Made by a program: the position numbers and the translations under genes
Source of the DNA: Anthostomella pinea
Lineage: Eukaryota > Ascomycota > Sordariomycetes > Xylariales > Xylariaceae
DNA: 64,000 bases
Direction: 5' to 3'
Assembly: GCA_963556695.1 (NCBI GenBank)
Contig: CAUWAG010000012.1
Location: 1,984,001-2,048,000, forward strand
Notes under the pieces: generated by a model
The model's input: the letters and a program-made list of their open reading frames with translations, nothing else
The model's database searches: none
What the model was told of the DNA's origin: nothing
Shown: positions 10,127 through 20,101 of the stretch, one piece after another
Position numbering within the stretch: position 1 is the first letter of the stretch
Layout of the letters: each line of letters begins with the position of its first letter

Positions 10127-11614
10127 ATGCAGATACCAATTTTCCTCCTCTCTATTGTTTTGTTCACAGAGGCCTCAGTGGCAGGCCCACTGAGGCTCGG
10201 AGAGAGGTACGTATTCACCACCAGACAACCTACATCTGATCATCAGCTAACAAATACCAGATCGAGACGGAATGTTGGCGCGCTCAAGAGATTTACAAAC
10301 TCGAGCACTGTTGCTACCTCCTCGATGGCGTCGTCGACGCTCTCTTCAACTGCCGATCTCTCCTCGACGATAGCAGTCACCTCTCGATCAACATCGATTT
10401 CTCGATCTTTCACACTGATCGAAACTAGCAGCGCACCCGCTAACACCAACACCATCCCCACGTTCAACATATTTCCTTCGTCAACTGTGCCCCTTGGCTC
10501 CGTTGCCGCCCCAAGCACTACCGCATCAAGCTCGAAAGCTGCCTCGGCGGCTTCATCAAGCACCTCTGACCGTCCGACACCCCTGCCTTTCTTGACAACT
10601 TCCAGCTCAGCGTCTGTGCCCATTACCAGTGCCACGGCGACTGCGTCCAGCAGTAGAAAGTTATCATCTTCCGCTTTGGTTGCGTCTGGCGCAGCTGCTT
10701 CCAGCTCAGCCGCTGCCAGCACTACCGCTGCCAGCACTACCGCTGCCAGCACTACCAATTCTGCCTCTTCGGCGGTAAAGGCATCTTCTGTGCCCCACGC
10801 TGTTTCGGCGACAGGTACAGCCAACACTGCTGTGCCTACCGCGATCACTTCCGTCCCCGCATCAACAGCCACTGTCGGTCCCGATGTTCTCACCAGCAAC
10901 CTTGCTAGCGCCAAGAGCTACAATGACATCTTCTCCGGCCTGACGGACCAGTCTGGCTGCGTGGCCGGGCAGGTCGCCTGCATCAGCGGCAGCATTGGCC
11001 GATGTTCCAGTGCTGGTACCTTCGACATTTTCTCCTGTGACGCCCGCTTGTCATGTTACGCTCTGCCCATGAACACCACCGTGGGTGTCGCCGTCGACTG
11101 CGTCGACCCTGCCACGGCTAAGAAGCTCCTTGGTGGCTCGGCTCCTCCGGCATCAACCTCAGCTCCTGTGACGTCGAGCTCAGCTCTTATTAGCTCCGCC
11201 CCTGCTACCACGCCCGTGGCAACTGCGATCACGATCACGATCACGCCGCCTGCTGTGACGCAGTCAAGCCAGATTGTTGTCACTGCTAGCTCGTCGGTTG
11301 CGCCCCCGCCACCGGAGACCGCCTCAGTTCCGGCTGAGACGTCAAGCAGTGCTGCCCCTGTTGAGACATCAAGCACCGACGTCCCTTCTTACTTCTCAAC
11401 TATCGTCCCGACTGAATCTTCGACTGCTACCTCCGCCGCTGAGACCACCAGCACCGCACCGAGCTCGACCGCCACGACCCTTGTCACCATGACAAGTTCC
11501 GTAGCCACCTCGTCCACCGAAGCTGCGCAGCCGCCTCCCACCACCTCGGCGCCCACGGTGCTTCCGACCCCCACCGGCTTGGTGGTCATCCCGGTCACCA
11601 CGACGGCGACTTAA
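10127..11614 (+). CDS. Secreted Ser/Thr-rich protein with CBM19-like cysteine domain
   Basis: Open frame of 495 codons. A 54-nt intron (10207-10260: donor GTACGT, branch CTAAC, acceptor CAG) is very likely, giving 477 aa. Because it is a multiple of three with no stop, read-through would also give protein. A signal peptide covers residues 1-19. After a KR site (possible Kex2 processing) comes a long Ser/Thr/Ala linker likely to be O-mannosylated. The central six-cysteine segment (10902-11130) runs SGCVAGQVACISG, then GRC, FSC and LSCYALPM, then VDC, resembling chitin-binding CBM19-like modules of fungal wall proteins. A second Ser/Thr/Pro tail follows. No GPI tail is visible. Likely a wall-associated or secreted chitin-binding protein, which is an inference from the module. 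Confidence 0.75.
   Translation: MQIPIFLLSIVLFTEASVAGPLRLGERYVFTTRQPTSDHQLTNTRSRRNVGALKRFTNSSTVATSSMASSTLSSTADLSSTIAVTSRSTSISRSFTLIETSSAPANTNTIPTFNIFPSSTVPLGSVAAPSTTASSSKAASAASSSTSDRPTPLPFLTTSSSASVPITSATATASSSRKLSSSALVASGAAASSSAAASTTAASTTAASTTNSASSAVKASSVPHAVSATGTANTAVPTAITSVPASTATVGPDVLTSNLASAKSYNDIFSGLTDQSGCVAGQVACISGSIGRCSSAGTFDIFSCDARLSCYALPMNTTVGVAVDCVDPATAKKLLGGSAPPASTSAPVTSSSALISSAPATTPVATAITITITPPAVTQSSQIVVTASSSVAPPPPETASVPAETSSSAAPVETSSTDVPSYFSTIVPTESSTATSAAETTSTAPSSTATTLVTMTSSVATSSTEAAQPPPTTSAPTVLPTPTGLVVIPVTTTAT
10712..10756 (+). repeat. 15-bp coding tandem repeat, three copies
   Basis: The unit GCTGCCAGCACTACC is repeated three times perfectly in frame, encoding AASTT each time within the Ser/Thr-rich linker of the 10127 gene. 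In-frame coding minisatellites of this kind commonly vary in copy number between strains. Confidence 0.9.
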
Positions 11615-12316
11615 AAGGGCTCACTCTTCGTCGTCATGTCATCGCTCACTGGCTGACAAGGACCCATTTTGAATTTACAGAACTTTTTTAATTGCTGGAA
11701 TTTAGCGCAGCGCCGGAGTTTCGGGAAACTTTGGTGGTAAATCATTCGTTTTGTGATTTGGGCCGGCTGCTCAAGCAGAACCGAGCAGAGCCGAGACGAT
11801 ACCCCATCCCTTCTGATAGATACTTGAACACAATAATGATTGTAAAAACCCGTACTACCGTACTTTTTTTGGCTTCATCTTCTGGAACACTGTGTATTCT
11901 GCTAGAGTGCGTATTTGGTCAATGACCCTTTGAGAGCTTACATGTAATGTCAGACAGTGCCCCCGCCTTGTATCACACAGCCCAGGTAATCTCTTTGATA
12001 TAGTTTCTGGATGTAAATCAGCAGTGAATGTTCTGGCAGCAAGGGTTCTTTCTGGTATATTTGTGGTGTATTTCTGGTAGGTTTACGTTAAATTTAGAAA
12101 AACAGCGGCTGCCTACTTAATCTACATAGCAGCAGCGATGTGGCGAGGTGTCAACACCCAGGTTCCCACCGAATCCTAAATCGTGACCGGCTTCCAAATC
12201 TTGCCGACACCCACCAGTCTCGACACCTGTCGACGACCACACCACTGGGTCCCCTCTACATCAACAATTTTACACAGCAAGCCCACTACAGTGAGTTTAG
12301 CAATACCACCATCACA
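11615..12316. other. Intergenic region
   Basis: AT-rich 3' flank of the secreted protein gene and 5' flank of the F-box-like gene. The open frame 12140-12316 continues upstream of the chosen ATG but begins with a non-ATG codon. No other feature seen. Confidence 0.4.
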
Positions 12317-13387
12317 ATGCTGGACTTCCTCAGCTTCCCCCGCGAGATCCGCGACAAGATCCTCGAACAAATCCCGCTGCTCCCCCGCCGCGCCCCGCAC
12401 CCCTCGGACCTTAACAAGACAGATCGCATGGCCGTCAACGACCGGTACTACTCGGGAGCCTGGGAGGCCACCACCCGCGTCTTCTTCGGGAAGCGCCAAC
12501 GCCTCGCCAACCCCCTCCTGCCCCTCCTCCTCGTCAGCCGACAGCTGCACGACGAGACGAAGGACATGATGCGCAGGACTATAGAAACGAAAAACCCCCC
12601 GGATTACGTGCTCGACCTCGTGTACCTGCGCGACTGGACACTGTGGCCCACCTGGCTGTCCGTGCCGAGGCTGGCAGATCGCATCGGCACCGTGTACGCG
12701 CAGTTCCGCATCTTCGATGCACTGGCGCATTTGGCGACGCCTGTCCCGGATGCCGGGGGACGCGGTATGCACCAGATCGGCTGCGGGGGCCCTCAACGCG
12801 CGGTGTGGTTGTGGTATCATGTTCTCGTCGGCTTCCTGCGACACGGCCCCGCGGCTCTGGACGGGCAGGCTGAGCAGAGGCCGGTCTCGGTAAGGGCGCT
12901 GGTGCTGGATTTCGTGACGCCGGAGGAGGGGGAGGGCGGTGCCGGTCTGCTCCCGCTCGGGGCCTGCCCTAGGAATCCTTGGCGGCTGACGAAGACTGAT
13001 AACCCCGGTGACGAGCCAGCGGTCCGCGACTATTATGCCCCGCGATGCCTGGACCCCGAGGACGAGGCCCCGGCTCAGGCGACGGAGGAGAAGACGCTGC
13101 CGGCTCTGTATCTGGCGTACTACGTTCGGAGATTGCTCAGGATGATGGCGCATTTCATCCACAAGTACGATCTACAGGGCAGGATTCTGTACGAGACGGT
13201 GGGCGAGGTCGAGTTCCGGCTTGATGGAAGGCCAAAGTGGCGCGTTGACATCGCGGCGATGCTGGCGGAGGCTTCTAGTGAGGGTTATGCGACGACGCAC
13301 CCTGAGGAGCACGCGGAGTGTGTGAGGTGGAAGCGGGGGACTGTTGAGAGGCGTAGGAGGGCTGGTCTGCCGATTAGGGAATCTTGA
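12317..13387 (+). CDS. F-box-like (2EXR/DUF7730-type) hypothetical protein
   Basis: Single exon, 356 aa from the ATG of MLDFLSFPREIRDKIL. The N-terminal segment FLSFPREIRDKILEQIPLLP and, about 70 residues later, PLLLVSRQLHDETKDMM match the helical N-terminal module found in very many fungal orphan proteins (F-box-like, 2EXR or DUF7730 families), which may contact Skp1. The C-terminal half is charged, with no catalytic motif. The frame has strong C/G-ending codons on this strand; the long antisense frame is a shadow. Cellular role unknown. Confidence 0.72.
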   Translation: MLDFLSFPREIRDKILEQIPLLPRRAPHPSDLNKTDRMAVNDRYYSGAWEATTRVFFGKRQRLANPLLPLLLVSRQLHDETKDMMRRTIETKNPPDYVLDLVYLRDWTLWPTWLSVPRLADRIGTVYAQFRIFDALAHLATPVPDAGGRGMHQIGCGGPQRAVWLWYHVLVGFLRHGPAALDGQAEQRPVSVRALVLDFVTPEEGEGGAGLLPLGACPRNPWRLTKTDNPGDEPAVRDYYAPRCLDPEDEAPAQATEEKTLPALYLAYYVRRLLRMMAHFIHKYDLQGRILYETVGEVEFRLDGRPKWRVDIAAMLAEASSEGYATTHPEEHAECVRWKRGTVERRRRAGLPIRES

Positions 13388-13871
13388 CCTGGGGAGTCAC
13401 GCGCGACACTTGGTACATGCGCCGGAGAGGAGACCGAAGGGAAGTTTGGGGATTTTCTTGCATTGCTCATGCATCACTTGAGCGTGTTCAGTGGACTTCC
13501 ATGACGGAGCAATTCAGCTGGAGCTTTGGTCGTATAGAAGTTCTCAGGGAGGAAGGTGCCAACCGAGAGGGATCTAGATTTCCAATCCATATCAAGCTGC
13601 ACTTGATTCGGGTGCAATGGTCTGCGTAACGGCGGGGGTCTCATCTTGAAAATTGCCAGTTATGTTGACCAAGAACGGAGCAAGAGCCGTTAAGTACCAG
13701 AACGGGAACACGTTATGCGCTAGCCAGCCCGGTACCCGGAGGTTGGAGCCAATTTGTCCTGTGTCTCCTCGTGTTCTGCTTCCCGCCGCCAACGATCATC
13801 ATAATCACCACAGTAACTGAGCACCAGCTGCGCACTACGCCGAGGTGTGTAGCGAGTGGCTGTCCGCTAAC
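13388..13871. other. Intergenic region
   Basis: 3' flank of the F-box-like gene and promoter of the fructosamine-kinase-like gene. Short ORFs only, no motif. Confidence 0.4.
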
Positions 13872-15281
13872 ATGAGCAGCGAACACGCCGAGGACGCGCG
13901 GGAGGTCGACGTCCCGGTCGAGGCGATCCAGACCGTAGATCCCGCCGTCGTCGCCAGTGGGTCAAATGCGCATAGCACTTGCGCTCGCTGTCAAGTGTGC
14001 GTTAGCTAACAGCGATAGATCTGCCATGGGGGACTCATGTTATCAGCATCCAGGCCCATGGAGCCAGCTTCTGGACTCGCACGGCTCGTGTTGACGCAGA
14101 GCGCGATGGAGTTCAAGTGGCTTACTTCCTCAAGGTGGCCTCCACATCCCCAGATACCGTCTGTCTGTCTGTGAGTTGCGCAAAGAAGCTGACGGGCGGG
14201 GAAGACAGCATCTGGTGAGCGCGGCAGGCAAATGATGTCAAGTGAGCACCACTGCATGTCGAAGATCCGCGCCGTCATGCACGACCTCGTCCCCGAGCCG
14301 CTTGCTTGGGGAACATATGCAGACATCCCAGATGTCCACTTCTTCCTGTGTGAATTTCGGTCCATGACGGGCGGAATACCGGATATTGAAACGTTTACTT
14401 CGAAGATGGCCAAGCTCCACAGCGTGGGAACTTCCCCGATGGGAGGTTTGGGTTTGATGTCGTCACTTTTCATGGGAATACGCCGATCGATCATGGTTGG
14501 TCTGATACGTGGGAGGAGTATTTTACACGCACCACACGGGTGCTGTTCGAGTTTGAGCAAGCGGCACAGGTTAGTCTTCGCTGGACATCGAGTTGAACAC
14601 CCACAACTTCTTGCGGTGTTGTTAGCCACAGGAGTCAGTACTGACCACAGTGGAATACCAGGGCCCCAGTGATGAGATCAAGGAACTGATGGATCCGTTC
14701 TTCAAGAAGGTCATACCTTGTCTCCTGCGGCCCTTGGAATCGGGCGGTCGATATATCTTTCCTTCCCTCACCCACGGGGATCTGTGGCACGGCAACGCAT
14801 CCATGGACGAAGAATCCGGGATGCCGATCATATTCGATGCAGCATCGTTCTACGCCCATAATGAATGTGAGACGCCTGCAGTGCTGCAGCACGACTGACA
14901 AACTAAAGAATACAGATGAGCTTGGTGTCTGGCGCCAGCCGTGGAACAAGATCAATGAGTCTTACAGGATGCGTTATCACGAGCATTTTCCCCCATCAGA
15001 GCCTAAGGAAGACTACGATGATCGTAATGCCCTCTATGCGACGTAAGATACGAATTCCACATCGATACCTTGCTGCCACTCGCTGATCGAGCAGTAATAG
15101 TCGCGTCAACCTTCCCGCCTCATACTGTACAAAGGATATTCAGAACCAAACTACAGAGATGTGTGGGTACCTGCCAAGGAAAATACGATCGACCAGAGCT
15201 TAACACAGTGGCAGGTTGATCCCGGGTATGCGTGAGCTCGTTGACAAGTTTCCCGATGGCTTGGAGAACTATGAAGCATAG
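13872..15281 (+). pseudogene. Fructosamine-3-kinase / ketosamine-3-kinase family gene with two single-base frameshifts
   Basis: Seven exons fit the family: 13872-13956, 14019-14134, 14205-14569, 14662-14866, 14916-15042, 15101-15162 and 15215-15281. The total is 1027 nt, two short of a 343-codon frame, so the product would be about 342 aa. Motifs: ASFWTRTARVD, YFLK (ATP-binding Lys), [24 protein letters not shown] (catalytic loop), [24 protein letters not shown]. Four introns have good donors and branch points; the second uses a weak GTGGCC donor. One base is missing near 14439 (between LHSVGTSP and GRFGFDV) and one near 15121 (between VNLPAS and ILYKGYSEPNY). The family phosphorylates sugar adducts on proteins (deglycation) in the cytosol. 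Either a young pseudogene or two consensus errors; codons are otherwise well conserved. Confidence 0.85.
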
Positions 15282-15711
15282 GACCGCCGTACGCTCGTAT
15301 TTCTCGTCTCAGGCGACGGTGGTGTCGACAAGGCCTCTTTGGCAGTTCATTAAGCAGTCGGAAACCGTATCATCGAGCAGACTCGATCCAATTTCAGCCG
15401 ATGCAAGCTTCGACGGCAGAGTGACAAGTCTCCTCAGACCTCCAGTAATGTGCAACACGGGCACCACATCAGGATCAATTGCCAGGGCGCTGACTTTGCT
15501 CAATAGGAGGCGTGTAATACAGACACGTTTGCGAGCGCCATTTCAAATCTGTCCTCTTGCGTCTGTCGGATGTGACAAGAGGTTCATGAAGGCGGGGTTA
15601 AGTGCATTTGGAGAGGGTATTTATTGAGTATAGGTTGATCTCCTCTTGTGGCTCATTGACATGGACGTCGCGACGTCTCCAGACTTCAACCCTCGCTCTC
15701 CATAGTATACA
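15282..15711. other. Intergenic region
   Basis: Separates the kinase-like and aminotransferase-like genes, which lie in tandem on the plus strand. A 131-residue ORF overlaps it (15232-15627), but it shares sequence with the last kinase exon and has no motif. Confidence 0.4.
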
Positions 15712-17008
15712 ATGGGAGGTGACATGACTCATACGGCGAACGCCGGTCCGGCCTCTGGAGAGCGATCTCTTCTGCACTCCTTGCAAGCATCCAGGCCCAG
15801 GGCATCATTGCTGCAAACCACGGACAAATTTGCAGCATACCGCCAGCTCGTACCGTCACTGAGTGATGTCGGGCCCATCTTCCTGAACGCGGCGGGCGCG
15901 CCCCCATCAAACATGATCGTCCACGAAGCGATCATCCGCTATGCTTCAGAGGCCTTGTACGACTCCCACCCGCAGACGGGGTGGAAAGCCAAAGCAAAGG
16001 AAGCCCGCGAGCTGCTCTCGCGCTGTATCAACGCCGACCCGAGCTCGATAGCCTTCAAAAGGGACACTACCGAGGGCATGGGGGACTTCATCCGCAGCAT
16101 CCGCTTCCAGCCCGGGGGCAACGTCGTCGTATTCGACAACGAGCACCCCAACCAAGTCTACGGGTGGATGGCCCTGCGGGACGCTGGTCTGGAGGTCAGG
16201 CAGATCCCTAGTATTAGTGATGTCGAGAGACTGGGCCATGCGGTAGCGGCTAATGCCGATACCTTCCGCCCGTTCGTCGATGGACGTACTCGAGCCATTG
16301 GCCTCAGTTCCATCATGTTCGATACCGGGCAGCATAACGACGTCAAGGGCATCTGCGCCGAGTTTCGCCCTCGAGGGATCCACGTCCTTGCCGATCTAGC
16401 CCAGCACGTGGGCTTTGCGCAAGTTGATGTCAGGGCTATGGGCGTGTCCGCCGTGGCGTTTACATTCCACAAGGGGCTCAAACTGTCCGACTGGCATTGC
16501 AGCTCTCTATGTCGATCCCGCCATGATCGCCGACCTCGACCCGACGCCTCCGATCGTGAGCGTGTGCGGCATCAGCGATCCCCGCTCCGACTATCTCGTC
16601 CCGGCAGATCCATTGGTCTTCCACACGACCGCCCAGAGGTTCGAGCATCAGAATCTCAGTCTGGTCGGGACGTGCACCGCGGGCGCTTTCCTCCGCTTCT
16701 ACCTTGATTCCATGGGACCTCGAGATGTTGAGGACCATCTACAGTCTCTAGGCGACGTCCTGTTTCGAGAGTGCGACAAGCTGGGTATTAATATCGTCAG
16801 TCCTCGTGATCGCGATAAACGGGCACCGCACCTCTACATCCTGAATCTGCGTGATCCGCGATGGATCACTATCTTGGAGGGGCACAAGATCCGCATGACG
16901 CCTAGCCGGTTGGGGATTCGGATCTCGTTTGGCTTTTATAGCAACATTGAGGATGTAATGAGGTTGGCGAGAGTTCTTGGCAATGGCCTTAATTATCTCG
17001 GTGGTTGA
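15712..17008 (+). pseudogene. Class-V PLP-dependent aminotransferase / epimerase-like gene with one-base insertion
   Basis: One intronless frame of about 431 aa split by a single extra A in the AAA at 16480-16482. Before it (15712-16480): LNAAGAPPSNMIVHEAI, the phosphate-loop TTEGMGDFIRS, DNEHPNQVYGW, HVLADLAQHVG (the Asp that contacts the PLP ring) and AFTFHKGL (Schiff-base Lys). After it, from 16483 in the shifted frame: CPTGIAALYVDP, FEHQNLSL, IRISFGFYSNIEDV. The fold is aminotransferase class V, closest in look to isopenicillin-N-epimerase or cysteine-desulfurase-like fungal enzymes of unknown substrate. As written, translation stops about 75 codons past the insertion in the wrong frame. 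It follows the fructosamine-kinase-like pseudogene in tandem. Confidence 0.85.
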
Positions 17009-17940
17009 TAGCTAGAGTGATGAACGGCTTGGGTGTGTAAGGGGGAGAGCAGAGAAGGATACAAGCCACGGCATCGATACGATGGGAGGAGCCGCCTTAC
17101 AGATAGGCAAAACATCTCGCAGCCGTGACGCATCTCCTGTGGTGTATGTCAAGTCGACCACCAAGCCTTGTGTGGAGATTACAAGCAAATATGCTGCTTC
17201 GACACAGAGGGCAGCCTGAAGGTCGCCCATCGGCATATAGAGACGCATGTCATGGTTCAACTGGCATTCATACATCAAGAGAAGGCATGCGAAGAACTGC
17301 ATTTGTGAAGTGGCCGTCCATGTCGCCTCATGTGTCAATCATGAATGCATCTTATGGATGTTGTACTAAAGGCAGTCGTAGGCGCAGCTGGTGGGTGGGC
17401 AGAAGGGTCGCATATATTGGATGTGTGTTTGACGGACTTCATTTGGTGAAGAGTTCGGCAGGCAAGGGTAGGAATTCCCGAGTCGAGGCTGGCCAATAGA
17501 ACTTGTATTGCCGTATCCGCGTCCCTGATACCACTCAAGGTAGGCTCTGACGCATTGCAGGACAAGGATGCCAACAATGGACCGGCCCGGCGAGGTAACA
17601 CAAGAAGTATAATAGATAGTCCTCTCCTGTTTCATTTACCCCTCTATCTGCGCAATATTTTGCCGCATCCCAGTCTTCAATTACTCGGAACTGCTGGCCC
17701 AGCTGAATAAGCGACGACAACCTCTTCACGACAGGGTGCGCCCTTCCAGACATTTGCACACTGCAATTAGTCAATCTGTCGATCAAGCTGTCATTTTGTC
17801 GATCAATCTACCAATCTATCAATCGGTTAATTAAACGCGATAGGGCGCGATAAACTTCCTTACCCAACCAGCTCAAGAGTCTCGGTACCCTTTACTTTCC
17901 CAGTCTCCCCGTCTCTCTCAATTTTCCCATCAACCTCATC
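17009..17940. other. Intergenic region, no convincing gene
   Basis: Only overlapping short ORFs on both strands (for example 17125-17499 + and 17012-17338 -). Around 17770-17830 there is a degenerate GTCGATCAATCTA-type simple repeat. The last 80 bp are C/T-rich, a usual fungal leader for the ATG at 17941. Confidence 0.4.
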
Positions 17941-19056
17941 ATGCCCAACTCGAAGAACCACCCCCTGGTTTCCCACCAACCGATCAAGCTGTTATTTCAG
18001 CTGACTTACCTTGGCACGGTCGTCGCCCGTCTCCCCATCTGGATCATCGCCTCTTTGGTCCCTGCCCTCAGACCGCACCCAGAATGGACGGCGAAGCAAA
18101 CGTTCCTGGCCCGAGTCGCCCATGTCGTCACAGACCTGGACTCTCGCATTGGTATCACGCAGACGCTATCCCTCGAGCCTCAGAAGGAAGGCAGTCGATT
18201 CCGGCTCGTCAAACCGCTGCCTCGAGAGTTCTTCAGTGGGCCCCTCGAGTCTGACATCGAGCCTGAGACTGTTGGAGGCACTTGGTATCCAGAAGCACCC
18301 TCAGCTCCTGAGATAGCGTCCAAGACCGTTATCCTTCACCTTCATGGTGGTGCCTTCGTCCTAGGAGACGGCCGCACCGAATTCAGCGGATTCACGGGGA
18401 AGAACTTCGTTGAGCAAGAGGGCCTCGACTATGTCTTTATGCCTCAGTATCGCTTATCAGGCTACCGGGGTGTCAACCCTTTCCCCGCAGCCTTGCAGGA
18501 CTGCTTTGCTGCCTATATGTATCTTCTCAACGACCTCAAGATACCCTCGAATCATATCACTCTCTCTGGAGATAGCGCCGGCGGCAATCTTGTCATCGCT
18601 ATGTTGAGATACATCGAGGAGCGCGGAGACAGACTCAAAATCCCCAGGCCTCGGGCCATCGCTTTGCTGTCGCCATGGGTCTCACCCATGGAGTTCGATA
18701 TCGCTGATAAGCCTAACCGGGCGGTGGACTACACGCCCACCTCATTTTTGCGCTGGGGAGCTGAGACTTACCCCGGACATGTGTCACACGCCAGATCGCA
18801 CCCTTACATCACGCCTTTGGGCAATCCTTTTGCGACCTGGGTGCCTATCTTTGTCAATACTGGGTCTGCCGAAGTATTCCTGGACGACAACACGCGTTGG
18901 GTGGATGAGATGAAGAAGGTTGAAGGCAACAGCGTTGAACTACACCTTGAAAATGCTGCTGTTCACGATACTTTCTTGATCGGCGAGCGGCTCGGGTTTG
19001 ATGCAAGCGCCCGTGATGTGGCTTCAGTCTTGAGAGATTTCGTACGCAAGGCTTAG
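17941..19056 (+). CDS. Alpha/beta hydrolase, hormone-sensitive-lipase (abhydrolase_3) type esterase
   Basis: Single exon, 371 aa. A hydrophobic segment at residues 16-40 (LLFQLTYLGTVVARLPIWII) may be a signal anchor. The oxyanion-hole motif is ILHLHGGAFVLGDG (HGGA, residues about 135-145). The nucleophile elbow is LSGDSAGGN (GDSAG). The acid residue is probably the Asp in AEVFLDDN and the base the His in AAVHDTF. Length and motif order are those of fungal HSL-family ester hydrolases, which act on small acyl esters; some belong to secondary-metabolite or detoxification pathways. Substrate unknown. All triad residues are present, so an active enzyme is expected. Confidence 0.88.
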   Translation: MPNSKNHPLVSHQPIKLLFQLTYLGTVVARLPIWIIASLVPALRPHPEWTAKQTFLARVAHVVTDLDSRIGITQTLSLEPQKEGSRFRLVKPLPREFFSGPLESDIEPETVGGTWYPEAPSAPEIASKTVILHLHGGAFVLGDGRTEFSGFTGKNFVEQEGLDYVFMPQYRLSGYRGVNPFPAALQDCFAAYMYLLNDLKIPSNHITLSGDSAGGNLVIAMLRYIEERGDRLKIPRPRAIALLSPWVSPMEFDIADKPNRAVDYTPTSFLRWGAETYPGHVSHARSHPYITPLGNPFATWVPIFVNTGSAEVFLDDNTRWVDEMKKVEGNSVELHLENAAVHDTFLIGERLGFDASARDVASVLRDFVRKA

Positions 19057-20101
19057 ACATCGTTGCTCCGGCATGCGGTGGGGAAGGCAATATGATGACT
19101 CCGAGCGAGAGATACGGGTCTCACGGCTGTGACCTGGCATGGGTGCAGTGGTGCGCGAGGAGGTGAATGTCATGGACAAAGGCCGCGCCGAAGGGGATTC
19201 GGGGCTTGGAATTCAGCGGGAATCAATAGAGTCGCTGTCGAAGGTCTTCCTTGTCTGATTCATAGCTTCGTCTAAGCTAGGTCCAAAGTAGAGGGGCATA
19301 TAGAGGACGGCGCGTAATAGAGGTTGTATCTGGATCGGGACAGTTGGCAATTATGACGGCCTCCAGTAACTCGGCTGGAGCAGCATCGAACAAGGCAGCG
19401 ACGGCGGGGGAAGCGACTGGCTTACTCCGTGAAGACAAAAGATCAGGAAAGAGCTTGACGGTATTCAAGAGCAATTCAGTGGGGAGCCGGACTAAGATTT
19501 CTCGCGATGGACTGGAGAAATACCGCAATAACATGGTCGTACGGAACGACATGGTGGAAGGTAATGCGAAGTTGCCAGACGTGACTGTTGGTCAAGTGCA
19601 TACTTGTCTAGTAACAGGTGCCCTCGTGTGAGCTGACGTATAGGGAATGTAAAGTTTGTAGCTGAGGCTTACCTACTTGAGTACTGGAGACTTATTCGGA
19701 CTTCTTACATGTAATACACTTGATGTATTGAATGGTGACATTCCATTTCACAAGGTTGAGTCAACTTGATAGATTCGTTTGCACTGAACCTAAGTCAGTG
19801 AAGGCCCCTTGTGCGTAGAGGTACATGCATGGATTATTAAGCTTATGAAAGTTGTGCAAACCCCTCATCGTCTTAAGCAAAGGGCGGGGTGAATGTTGAC
19901 TCTATTCAAGGTCCACGCAGCATCCTGACATCTTGATGATTCCTCGGATCCGACGAACATTCACTTATGCAGCCCTCACACTCCGCCTTCGCCCCCGTCT
20001 GCCCGTCCGCGACTACCATAAGAAGCCTGTCCTGCCTGCTCCAATCCCCATGCGAGGCCCAGCTTCCGGCACACCAGAAACAACAAGACAAGAAAACAAC
20101 C
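19057..20101. other. Intergenic region
   Basis: No supported gene. The ORF 19344-19631 (+) is low-complexity Ser/Ala/Lys-rich and opposed by 19277-19552 (-). The stretch 19967-20101 is in frame with the AMMECR1 ORF but lies before its conserved start. Confidence 0.4.

Noticed and set aside
10243..10914. 223-codon minus-strand ORF
   Set aside because: Shadow of the Ser/Thr-rich linker; composition of Val/Ala/Glu repeats mirrors it.
12176..13162. 328-codon minus-strand ORF
   Set aside because: Antisense of the F-box-like gene; Arg/Gln/Pro-rich with no domain.
14171..14204. GTGAGT donor for the second kinase intron
   Set aside because: Would make a 34-nt intron, too short; the GTGGCC donor at 14135 gives the family-like FLK-TASGERGRQMM join.
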